From Cutaneotrichosporon cavernicola (lineage: Eukaryota; Basidiomycota; Tremellomycetes; Trichosporonales; Trichosporonaceae): 64,000 nucleotides of DNA. Location of the stretch: assembly GCF_030864355.1 (NCBI RefSeq), contig NC_083393.1, positions 1,736,001 to 1,800,000 of the forward strand, in the 5' to 3' direction. The position numbers and the translations under genes were made by a program. This document shows positions 55,338 through 64,000 of this stretch, one piece after another (positions within the stretch are counted from its first letter, which is position 1; every line of letters begins with the position of its first letter). Under the pieces are notes generated by a model that was not told where the DNA came from, did not search any database, and worked only from the letters and a program-made list of their open reading frames with translations.

Positions 55338-58300
55338 ATGTCAAGTTCGGGGCAGAGCTCGCCCAACATCCCGATCGCGAGCTCGTCCCGGCCGCTCCTC
55401 CCCAGCCAGCCGCAGCGCAAGGACAGCTACCCGGCTCTTAACCCAAGCGCATTATCGCACGTCTCGTCTCCTGGTCCAGTGAGCGGACCGGCGAAGAGGC
55501 CACTGGCTCCGGCACCAGGAGGCGACGCACGCCCCGAGCGGAAACTTATGGACCGGCCTCAGAGCATTACCGACCCAATTTCTGGCAAGAAGAAGCGCGT
55601 CAGCCTAAGTTGTGCTCAGTGTGCGTAAAACCTTCCCCCCTTTGCCACATTCCACTTCCTGATCGTACCCCCGTTCCATTCTAATCCTAGGTGCAAAGAG
55701 GAAGCAGAAGGTTGGTTGGCCTGGTCCAGGGTCTTGGCATACACAACCAGCCATTTAGACTTGGTGCTCACTTTCAGTGTAATCGCGAATATCCATGTCA
55801 ACATTGTGAGTTTACTAGGTGATGCATCGCTAACGCGCCAGGTGTCGGTGAGTAGAATTTATTACAATCCAATGCGTCTACTGTACCCGCACGCGCTAGA
55901 CAAGGTCAATGACCTCTGGAGAGTCGGGCACTTGAGTCCGCATGACAATATGCTGACCCCTCTCGTAGCACGCAAAGTCCCTGAATTATGTGTGAGTTCA
56001 ACTTGACCGGTGACTTGTGCCGCGGCAACTCACCCTCACCCTCACCATGCCCATGCATGCATCCATACTGAACCCCAGGTCCCATATACCCCTGTACCGA
56101 GTAGCTCGACGCACCAGCTCGATCAGGCCACGACAGACCGCCTGGAGCGTATGGAAAATGTCCTTTCTGTGCTCGTCCGCCACAACCCCGGTGTGGGCGG
56201 GTATCAGGCTGTTCGAGAATGGCTCAGTTGTGCGTTGTAATTGGCTGGTCTGCGGAAGCCCGGACCGGACTGGATGGCTGACGGCAGCGTCCACCTTCCA
56301 GCGATTTGTGAATTCAACCCCGTCCACACCAGCGAGCCCCCTCGTGCCGCACAAGTTGGCTCTGGGGCCACCGGTGCCCATTCGCACTGCGGGGCTAAAT
56401 GAGCCGCAGCCGATCCCGCCAGAAGACATCGAAACGATGGAGCGCGGTGGCACGGCAGACGAGGAGGCGCGCGTCGGTAAGGGTTGGCTGGGCGAATTGG
56501 AAGGGTGAGTAACCTAGGTGGCAGTGCGGCGTGCCTGTCTCAAGCTGATCCCACAGTGGCGTGCCCGAGGGCATGCGCATCGACGAGAATATTACCATGC
56601 GCCTAGACGTGCACGGAACACCAGCCGAGAACCTGCAGCAGCTGATCCGTGACTGTGGCGTCAGCCCACACAAGGTGGGTGCCATCGTCTAGAATTCAAA
56701 TTTTGCCTGCGGAATAATTTTTACTCAATTGCTTGCAAGTGAGACCAGCTGACACCAGGTCCAGGAACTTATCCAGGAGCTGCCGCCGAAGCCATTCGCG
56801 GATAGGGTGATTGACTGGTATTTCCAGCACCTGAATCTCGTGCGGTACCCTATTGACGAGCGCCTCTTCCGGACCTGTGCGTGGCCGAGAACTGACTGGG
56901 CAATGTGTAGGATATGACTGACGATAGCGTATGAGGACCTGTACTCGAAAAAGAGGAGTGTGGACCCTGCAAACCTGAGAGCGCTTCCGCTTGTGTTCAT
57001 CGTGCTCGCGATGGCTGTGCGTCTAGCTCCAGATCACTGGGCGGGCGACGACCAGACGCGGAAGATCTCGAGTTTGAGGATGTACTGGAGCTGTCAGTTT
57101 GTGAATGTAGATAAAGCTGACGGCAGCGCGACGGAGTATCTTGATTGCGACAGCGCTCGAGTCCGAGTCGATCGAGCTCGTGCTCACGCGTCTCCTGAGC
57201 GCCATCTACCTTGTACAAATCCACGATCGCCGGCTGACAGAATGTTGGTCTCAGCTCGGAGCGTCATTGCGCACGGCACAGGCGATCGGGCTGCACCGCG
57301 ACGGCTCAAAACTAGGTCTCGACCCATTCCAGACTGAATACCGCCGCAGACTGTGGAGTTACCTGTACCACGCGGACCGGCTGTACTCGCTCATCCTCGG
57401 GCGACCGCCGAGCATCGGCGACGCGTACACGGACACGCTGCCGCCGTCCAACATTGACCTCTCCGAATTCAAGATTGGGCCAAACAACCCGCCTGGCCCA
57501 GCGCCACAGGCGCGTCCGTTATCAGAGCCGACCACTGCCACATTCCTCATCCTGCGGCGTAACCTCAGTAGCATCATTGGGCGGATTGTGCACCACTTCC
57601 AGAAGCTCAATGAGCCTGCGCAATACGCCGACGTGCAGCGTCTGCAGGACGAGCTGGATCAGTTCACCAACCATCTTCCCCCGCACTTCCGCATGCGCGA
57701 TGCCGACAAGAGGCTCGACAAGCGTATGTCCATGTTCTCCCTCCGCTATAATTACTGACGGGCCAGAGTACTACTGGCTGCCAGTACACCGATTCATGCT
57801 CCTGACCGAGGTGCTCGTAACAACGATTATTTTACATGTAAGTGGCGCGAATGTGGCACTTTCCATTCACACAACTAATGTCAGCGTCCATGGCTCCTCC
57901 GTCGCCTCAGCAGCAATCGCTACGCCGCCAGCCGAACAGCATGCTTCGAAAGTGCCAAGATCGACTTCCAGATCCGGCAGGACTTCCAACGCGAAGTGCC
58001 CGACTTCAAGCTGTTCGCGATAACCGGCCAATTCAAAATGTTCAACAGTGCAATGATTGCTGGCATTTCAGCCATCATCGACCCCCGCGGCCCAGATGCC
58101 GACCAGATGCGCCGCATTCTCACCACCTTCCTAGAACAGCACCCGTGGACCGAGATGGCGGGGCTAGACGAAACGACGCGCAAAGAAGTCCAGATCGTAC
58201 ACACGTTGAGTCGGCGCGCAGCCCAGATTTTCGAGGACACGATGGCGCCCGGCGAGTTGAACGCACAGGACAAGGACTCTGTCACTCTCCTCTTAGCTCT

Positions 58301-58862
58301 GCGCCAGGGCGAATTGATGGAACCGGGTTTCGGCACGCCGGTTCCCACGCCTTCACCTGGTCCAGGCCCAGGCCGCCGCCAACCCCCTCCCACTCCGTGG
58401 GCGCGCTTCGCGCCGCCCAATGCGATGCAGTCGCCCAGCGCGCACGAAGAGGACCACTCCCAGCGCCTCCTCGACCAGTGGCTGAGTGCGAACGCGTCCC
58501 TTGCCGGCGGGGGTATTGGTGGGCCAGCGCTAGCAGTCGAACCCCCAGGAGTCAATTACCTCATGGCCGGTCTTGGGGGGATGGCGCTTGTGCCAGCCTC
58601 GTTTCCCGCGACGCCAAACCTCAATGCCCCGACTCCCGTTCCGATGGGCGGTTTTGTTTGGCCACACGCGGATGAGACGCTCACTAGTGCGCCCAGCGTC
58701 GAGAGCTCGTTTGCGTTCCCACCCGCGGGACTTGATGGGACTGCGCTGGGTGATCCGGGAGAGAATAGCGACGAGTATTGGAATACACTTATTGACGGGA
58801 TCCTCGGGACGACGGGGGCTAACAGTAGCATGGCGGCTGCTAGTGGTGGGAATAACTCGTAG
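55338..58862 (+). CDS. Zn2Cys6 transcription factor with fungal-specific domain
   Basis: Thirteen exons sum exactly to 923 residues: 55338-55620, 55691-55710, 55778-55805, 55842-55847, 55969-55991, 56079-56226, 56288-56504, 56557-56674, 56759-56876, 56928-57092, 57127-57723, 57767-57837, 57885-58862. The zinc cluster SCAQCAKRKQKCNREYPCQHC followed by VARKVPELC is spread over exons 1-5; spacing CxxCx6C and CxxC, with a final Cys in PELC, fits the Gal4-type binuclear cluster. Pieces of 20, 28, 6 and 23 bases are needed to make it. A coiled part (ERMENVLSVLVRHNPG) follows, then the fungal-specific regulatory domain (FFDDA-like EHLNL... with IHDRRLTECWSQLGASLRTA and IGLHRDGSKLGLDPFQTEYR). The C-terminus is Pro-rich with a Gly/Ser tail, perhaps an activation region. 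It binds DNA in the nucleus; target genes are unknown. Confidence 0.93.
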
Positions 58863-59190
58863 ATCCTAGACTGGAGTAATTGAGACACATCGAAGTACAC
58901 ATGTACATGTGCATGCACATGCTATTTGCTCTTCTTGAGTAGGAGGGGTGTACAGTTGAGAATGGAGCCATGTTCGACATGGTGTTTCGGCCGCCGGGAC
59001 GTTCGAGGTACATGTACCTGCATGCTCGCTAGGAAACAATGCTAGTGTATAAACAGCGTCTGCGTGTATTTATTGGGGCGTAATGCATTCGTACAGGTCG
59101 TGCTAACATAAGTGGATACAGGTAATGGGTCGCCGCCCGGGCGATGCGATGATGTGCAAGAGAAAAATGTTTGTTGTGTCGTGTCGTGTA
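58863..59190. other. Intergenic region between convergent genes
   Basis: 328 bases between the zinc-cluster gene and the kinase (minus). It has ACATGTACATGTGCATGCACATGC at 58900-58922, a short alternating purine-pyrimidine palindrome that may form a hairpin, but no gene. Confidence 0.45.
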
Positions 59191-62022
59191 TCACAACTGC
59201 TGTGGGGAGACGGTACCGCCTGTGTGATCCGAGCGAGTGCGCTGCGTCGGAGTTGCGTCGAGAGATAGAGGTTCGATAGCGGGCACGATCTTGCTGCTCA
59301 CGGGCGTCATCTGTGACGGCGTGATGGTTGGAGGCGGGGTCGTCGCGTCGGGCGACTCGGCTAAGAGCACAGGGGAGTCGGCCATGAGAGGAGAGTCGGC
59401 CATAACGGGAGAGTCGGCCATCACAGGCGAGTCGGCCATCACTGGCGAGTCAGCCATCACAGGCGAGTCGGCCATCACAGGCGAGTCCGCGAGCATGAGT
59501 GGCGAGTCGTGCTCGACGGGCGAGTCGGCCATGAGGACCGGAGATTCGGCGATGAGGTTCGGTGAATCGTGCACGTCAGCAGGCGAAGCCACCTCCACTG
59601 GCGACATGCACGTCGGGGAACCGACCTCGATGGGCGACGCCGCGATTCCCTCGGGCTCCTCCGCGAGCTCCCGCGGCGCGGGGTTCGGCATGGTCTTGGC
59701 CGGGCCCTTGCGTCCAGTCCCCCGCGCAAGGTCGGTCTTGAGTGGCCGTAGGCGCGCCCAGCCGACTGGCTTCTTCTTGTTGTTGGCAGGCGGCTCTGGC
59801 GTGTCGTCCCGCTCGGGGGAGGACACAATCGTGGCCCCCTCGTCCTCGGACATCTCCAGCGGTGTCTGCACACCAGTCACGGCGTCTGGTAGGGTATACG
59901 AGTCCATCGAGCCGGACGTCAACGATACGTCGCCGTCGCTCGGCGATAAGCCCGTCCGCGCCTCGTGCATGACCGACATCTGCCGGAGGCCAACGGCGCG
60001 CCGCATCTTGTGCACCGCGCGTACGACGGTGAAAACCGATCTGAGCGAGATGAGCGCGTTGTCGACTTCCTCCTCGGTCGGCTCCTCGAACACGTTGCCA
60101 TAGTAGAACAGGTTGTCCTCGACACTCCGCATGGGCTGCTGACCCCAGGCATTGACCCACGAGTTCTCCTACATGTCAGCTGCTACCTCGCCCACGTCTA
60201 CTCACGCGGATCTCGGTCATGGTGAACCGCTGATTGGGGTCTTTGCGCAACATTCCCCTCATCAAGGTCTTGAGGTCGCGGTGCCACTCATCAGGGATCT
60301 CCGGTCTGACGTCAGTGTCGCCCACGGCCCCGTCGCCCATGCTCACTCCTTCTCGCGGACCATCCACATGAGGTCTACCGCGTTGGCGACGTTGAACGGC
60401 AACTTGCCACGCAGCATGCAGTATAATGTCACACCCAGCGCCCATATGTCGACCGCCTTGCCATGGACTTCGCCAGTGTTGGCTGACGTCAGTGGCTGCG
60501 AAGAACGCCTCAACGCCTCAACGCCATACCCATGGAAACTCACCATTGAAACTCTCGGGGCTAAGGAAAGCGGGACTCCCGCCTGTTGCCTTGATCGTGT
60601 CGTCCCCTTGGAACATCTCGGAGACACCAAAGTCGGCCAGCTTAACCATGTCGCGCTCCTTGGTAAACAGGATGTTGTCAGGTTTGATGTCACGGTGTGC
60701 AATGCCGTTCGCGTGTAGGTACTCGAGGCCCAGGCAGATCTGGCGGAAGTACTCGCGCGCTTCGTCTTCTGTGAACGGCGGCTTCTCGTTGGTGGGTTCG
60801 TACCCCGGTTCGACCTTCATGAGCACACCACCGGGAAGATATTCCAGAACAAGAAACAGTCCGTCGGCGTTCGGTACCGAGATCGCCTCATAGAGCTTGG
60901 TGAGCTGCGGTCAGCGTGGCTGGGTGACGTAGAGCGACGTACGTTTGGGTGGCTGGCGGTCAGCAAGGAATACGATGCGCGTGCGGAAAACTCACTCAAG
61001 TTTCTTCATCACGGCAACCTCGCGTCGGATCAGGGCGAGTGGGTCCTTCTCGAGCATTTCGTCGTTTACGAGGGTGGCCGTGTGTTCCGACAGCGGGGGC
61101 TCTGTCGCGGCAGGGAAACGGCCGGGACGGAGGGGACGGCGGTTGCGACGCTCGCGCGCCATCTGCGCCTGGCGCTCCATGAGCGCCTGTCTCTGCAAGC
61201 GCGACTTGGAGAACTCCTTGATCGCCTGACTGTCAGATATCGCCCTGTCATACACATCTTGGACCGCTGCGGTCTACTTACGTATTCCGTTCCGTCGCCA
61301 ACGTCAATGCCGAGGAAGACAGACGCGTATGCTCCCGATCCGAGGCCATGACCGATCTTGTACTGGTTGACGACGCGAGCTCCCTCGTCGTCCTGGTGCT
61401 GTAAGCCTAGGGTGGTCTCGCGCACGACGTGCGTCGAGCTATGACGCTTGTGGCTACGCATGATCCTCTCGCGGTACTGGGATGGACCCGGGGACGATGG
61501 AGACGGTGTGCGCTGTGCCGAGAAGAGGTGCGGGGATGATTCCGTGAGGCCGACGGGCACAAACGTTGGCGGTGATTGGAGTAGGGCACTGTCGTCGCTC
61601 TCCTTCTCCTTGCCATGCGAAGCCATGCTCTCGGACCGAGGGACAGGCGTGGACGCGACGCGGAGCGGGACGGCATGGGGCGGCAGCGGGGGACGTGCCG
61701 CCTGCGCCTCCCCTGATAGTGAACCACCGGTTGGCGCGTCCATGTCTGAGTTCTCGTCGGGCGAGTCGTACTGCACGGTCTCCTCGGGAGTGGGTTGGAG
61801 TGAGGACAAGGGAGCGCTGGGAAAGACGTTGGGTGGGCCAGAGTTAGCAGGTGATGCAGCTATGGGTGTGGGAGGGACGACAACGGTCTCGGGAAGCAAG
61901 AGGTCTGCGGTCTGGAGGCTGTCGCCGGGGCTGGCTGTACGGGAGCGCGACCCGGTGGGTGTTGCGATGGTGGGAAGGGTCCCGCGTGGAATTGGTGGCT
62001 GAGGTGGCCGATTGACAGTCAT
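59191..62022 (-). CDS. Ser/Thr protein kinase, CaMKK/Ssp1/Elm1-type
   Basis: Exons 61282-62022, 60996-61225, 60943-60952 (10 bases), 60544-60904, 60347-60482, 60206-60305 and 59191-60168 sum exactly to 851 residues. The N-terminus (1-220) is Pro/Ser/Thr-rich. The catalytic domain begins near 225 with IGHGLGSGAYASVFLG, has VNDEMLEKDPLALIRREVAV insertion before HPNLTKLY, then GIAHRDIKPDNILF near 398 and ADFGVSEMF near 415; activation-loop GGSPAFLSPESFN and KAVDIWALGVTLYCMLRGK match CaMKK and the Ssp1/Sak1/Tos3/Elm1 kinases that activate Snf1/AMPK. The C-terminus holds a degenerate hexarepeat ADSPVM (59380-59510) and many SP sites. It probably acts in glucose or stress signalling; the substrate is inferred. 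The ATG at 62022 is used because upstream in-frame codons lack ATG. Confidence 0.9.
59385..59510 (-). repeat. 18-base tandem repeat coding ADSPVM
   Basis: Six or seven copies of an 18-base unit (core GAGTCGGCCATCAC on the plus strand) encode ADSPVM in the kinase tail. The copies are near-identical, suggesting recent expansion or strain variation. Confidence 0.85.
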
Positions 62023-63888
62023 GAGCGGGTGCCGCAATGAGTGAGGAAGGTGTGGAGAGGAGAGAGGAGAGAGGAGAGAGGAGAGAGAGAAAAGGATCTG
62101 GAATGATTAATGAACAAGGTGGGGCGTGGGATGTGATGGAGAGTGATGTAGGAGAAAAGGAAGGAAGGAAGGAAGGGGAGGGGGAGTAAGGGATAGGATG
62201 ATGATGGATTCGATTTGACCGTGCCGAGAAACGTCAGTTATACATTCTGCAGAATGTCGGATTCCAAGGTCACATGGGAATTGCACTACTGCCTCACAAT
62301 TCCCTCGAGGCGGCCACTCATTCTCTACTAACCTGCTGACCTGCCGACCTGCTGCGGCTTCAAGACAGTAGGTTTCTGCGCATCTGGCACGGTTATTACA
62401 TTACAGTAATCCTTGAGAACATGCATGCAGGTAGAATGGCGCGCAGGGTAAGCACATCAGCAAGGGGCCAGGGGATGGCGTCCATAAAGCGCCTGGCGAT
62501 CCGACGACCATATGGCCATGGCTGTCTGTTCCAGGTCCAACAGCTCGACAGGCCAGTTGCCTAGTGGCGCTCAGGGTGACTAGACATTAGCTTTTACATG
62601 TGACCATTCAGCAGCCAAGTATTCTGTATGCTGCAGCTTGCAGCTTGCAGCATGCACATATCCACCAAGAAGAGACTTGCGGAGGGAGCGGAGCTTGACT
62701 CTGGTACTGTGGTCTAACCGACATGTCTGCGCCGCAGTCGCGTTGCCGAATTATCCAGGAACCGAGGATACTGGGGTTATGAAATCTGACAACGAGGTCC
62801 ATTTCGGACCATTGCTGCGCGGTGCGCGTGGTTACAAGTTACAGGTTGGCAAGTTGACCAAGACTCTTTAGGACTGAGACTGAGTCTTGACTATATCGAC
62901 TTAGCAGCTGCCTGGTGATAAGTCGGACTGTTGCCGAATGTAGTGCCTGCCAAGATGATCTGCCGAGGGTATTCATTCAAGGTCTCAGGGTCAGGTGAAT
63001 GACTCAGGCCGCTCGGACCTACGTTGACTTGAACATGGCCACATGTAACATGCCAATATGCCAAGTTGCATGGATACCCAGTCGGGATACCCAGTCGGGC
63101 CGCTCAATCTAACAAGGGTTCACAAGACTTTGAGGCTTTGGCTCTAGGCTCTAGGCTTTCTTTAAACAGTTTCCTGGTCATGCTGGTCAATGAAATCAGT
63201 GAAACACATGATCCAATCTCGATCACCTCACCTCATTCTTACGTTGTTACTACGTTGTTACTACTATGCTTACCCTCTCTTGCGCCAATCCGAGTCCAGG
63301 TCTACCAGTCCTGTAATGATGATAGGGCCTTTCTGTGATATGCAATCCCCGCCGTTATCGCCTTGCTGGTCACCACTTGCCATGCGTTTTGCCCCATCTC
63401 GCTCGTTCATCCCGACCTTCTATGTCGTCCATTACACTGTGCAGCGTGCCAGAGGGCGGGAGACTGTCATACACATCTCGCGTGACCAGAGCTACGAGTT
63501 CCACCATGCACCATGGACGCGTAGCTGGCGCATCACCCCATTGTCGGTGTCCGTGTCGTTGTACAGTAGTTGTAGTTGTCGTTGACCGCACTACCCTCAT
63601 GTAACATCGAGATTTTGAGCGCAACCTCAAGCTCAAGCTCAACTGAGGAGTGTGGTTCTCAGTGGTTGCTAGCTGAATGCATGGGCGATATAATGGGGGC
63701 ACATGACCTGTGCGAATCAAACACAACATACATACGATCGATGGAGGCAAACCAGTCATGTCAACTACGCTGCTTTACTCACCTTCCTCGATACCTTCCC
63801 TCCCCAACCAACATGTCACTTATAAGGATACACCCCATCTCCCTCGACTTTGTCCATCGCACTCTAACTCTCACACTCATCTTTACTC
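62023..63888. other. Gene-poor region, right side
   Basis: About 1.9 kb. It has GA-rich repeats (GGAGAGA at 62054-62085 and GGAA at 62158-62178) in the kinase promoter, and direct repeats such as GATACCCAGTCGGG twice (63073-63100). Short frames occur on both strands but no convincing gene is seen. The right part is the promoter of the gene at the edge. Confidence 0.45.
62054..62180. repeat. GA-rich short tandem repeats in kinase promoter
   Basis: Two purine-rich simple-sequence blocks, about five GGAGAGA-like units (62054-62085) and five GGAA units (62158-62178). They lie 30-160 bases before the kinase ATG and may be leader or nucleosome-depleted DNA. Confidence 0.6.
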
Positions 63889-64000
63889 ATGTCTAAGCGT
63901 CAGCGCCCTTCACTCATTAATATGTCTGCCAAGCAGCACCAACCTTCCCCACCTATCGACTGCGACGGCACCAGCACGTTTACCACCGATCTCAAGTACG
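63889..64000 (+). CDS. 5' end of a gene leaving the right edge
   Basis: An ATG at 63889 opens a frame that continues to the last base (37 codons plus one base): MSKRQRPSLINMSAKQHQPS, then PPIDCDGTSTFTTDLKY. A second in-frame ATG lies at codon 12. It is preceded by a C/T-rich leader. The pattern around DGTSTFTTDLKY is reminiscent of the first lines of fungal BTB/POZ-domain proteins, but too little is in the window to assign it. Confidence 0.5.
   Translation, partial: MSKRQRPSLINMSAKQHQPSPPIDCDGTSTFTTDLKY

Noticed and set aside
58898..58924. ACATGTACATGTGCATGCACATGC as a transcription terminator
   Set aside because: It is a short palindromic word, but fungal protein genes do not end at hairpins and nothing else supports it.
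1..64000. tRNA, rRNA, transposon, virus, CRISPR or attachment-site features
   Set aside because: I looked for tRNA B-box-like GGTTCGANNCC, terminal inverted repeats, reverse transcriptase, transposase or integrase motifs and long repeats with spacers, and found none convincing by eye. A tRNAscan and repeat search would settle it.

Overview
The window is nuclear DNA from an intron-rich, GC-rich fungus. Almost every gene is cut by very short introns (about 31-60 bases) that begin GTGAGT, GTGCGT or GTACGT and end in a compact CTGAC/CTAAC branch site a few bases before the final AG. This intron style, together with the protein content (class IV-type chitin synthase, PDR ABC transporter, fused HisH-HisF protein, Shr3, cyanase, conserved basidiomycete hypotheticals), points to a basidiomycete yeast. 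I think it is a tremellomycete and most likely Trichosporonales; the genus is an inference. I rebuilt exon-intron models by hand and checked that the exon lengths sum to an open frame. The genes are ordinary core and lineage-specific fungal genes; I saw no transposon, virus, CRISPR, rRNA or confident tRNA.

Layout. 0-10 kb: a fragment running off the left edge, a probable tetraspan (MARVEL-like) membrane protein, then a Baeyer-Villiger-type flavin monooxygenase (minus) head-to-head with a 1527-residue PDR/ABCG transporter (plus). 10-22 kb: HIS7, a conserved ankyrin-like protein, an EFM6-type lysine methyltransferase, a low-confidence ORF, a uridine-kinase-like P-loop kinase, a 299-residue protein with a possible myristoylation signal, and a divergent pair of mitochondrial small-subunit ribosomal protein genes (mS45/Bot1 and uS8m). 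22-34 kb: a 1380-residue Mau2/Scc4-like cohesin loader with a huge Gln/Pro-rich N-terminus, HIS3, SHR3, LEU4, a small hypothetical and cyanase.

34-49 kb: disordered hypotheticals, prefoldin subunit 6 with an odd first splice junction, a 2.6-kb gene-poor stretch with a CATCC microsatellite, chitin synthase, and a His/Cys-rich protein. 49-64 kb: an importin-11/Kap120-like karyopherin divergent from TRM61, a Zn2Cys6 transcription factor whose zinc cluster is assembled from tiny exons (20, 28, 6 and 23 bases), a CaMKK/Ssp1-type kinase with a 10-base exon and an SP-rich tail, then gene-poor DNA and the start of a gene leaving the right edge.

Shared themes: amino-acid and nitrogen metabolism (HIS7, HIS3, LEU4, the permease chaperone SHR3, CYN1) lies within 24 kb, and HIS7 and LEU4 carry Gcn4-like TGACTC motifs. 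The monooxygenase/transporter pair could be a detoxification or export module. The most novel observations are structural: zinc-finger micro-exons, a kinase micro-exon, a candidate recursive splice site in the mS45 gene, and the enlarged cohesin loader.
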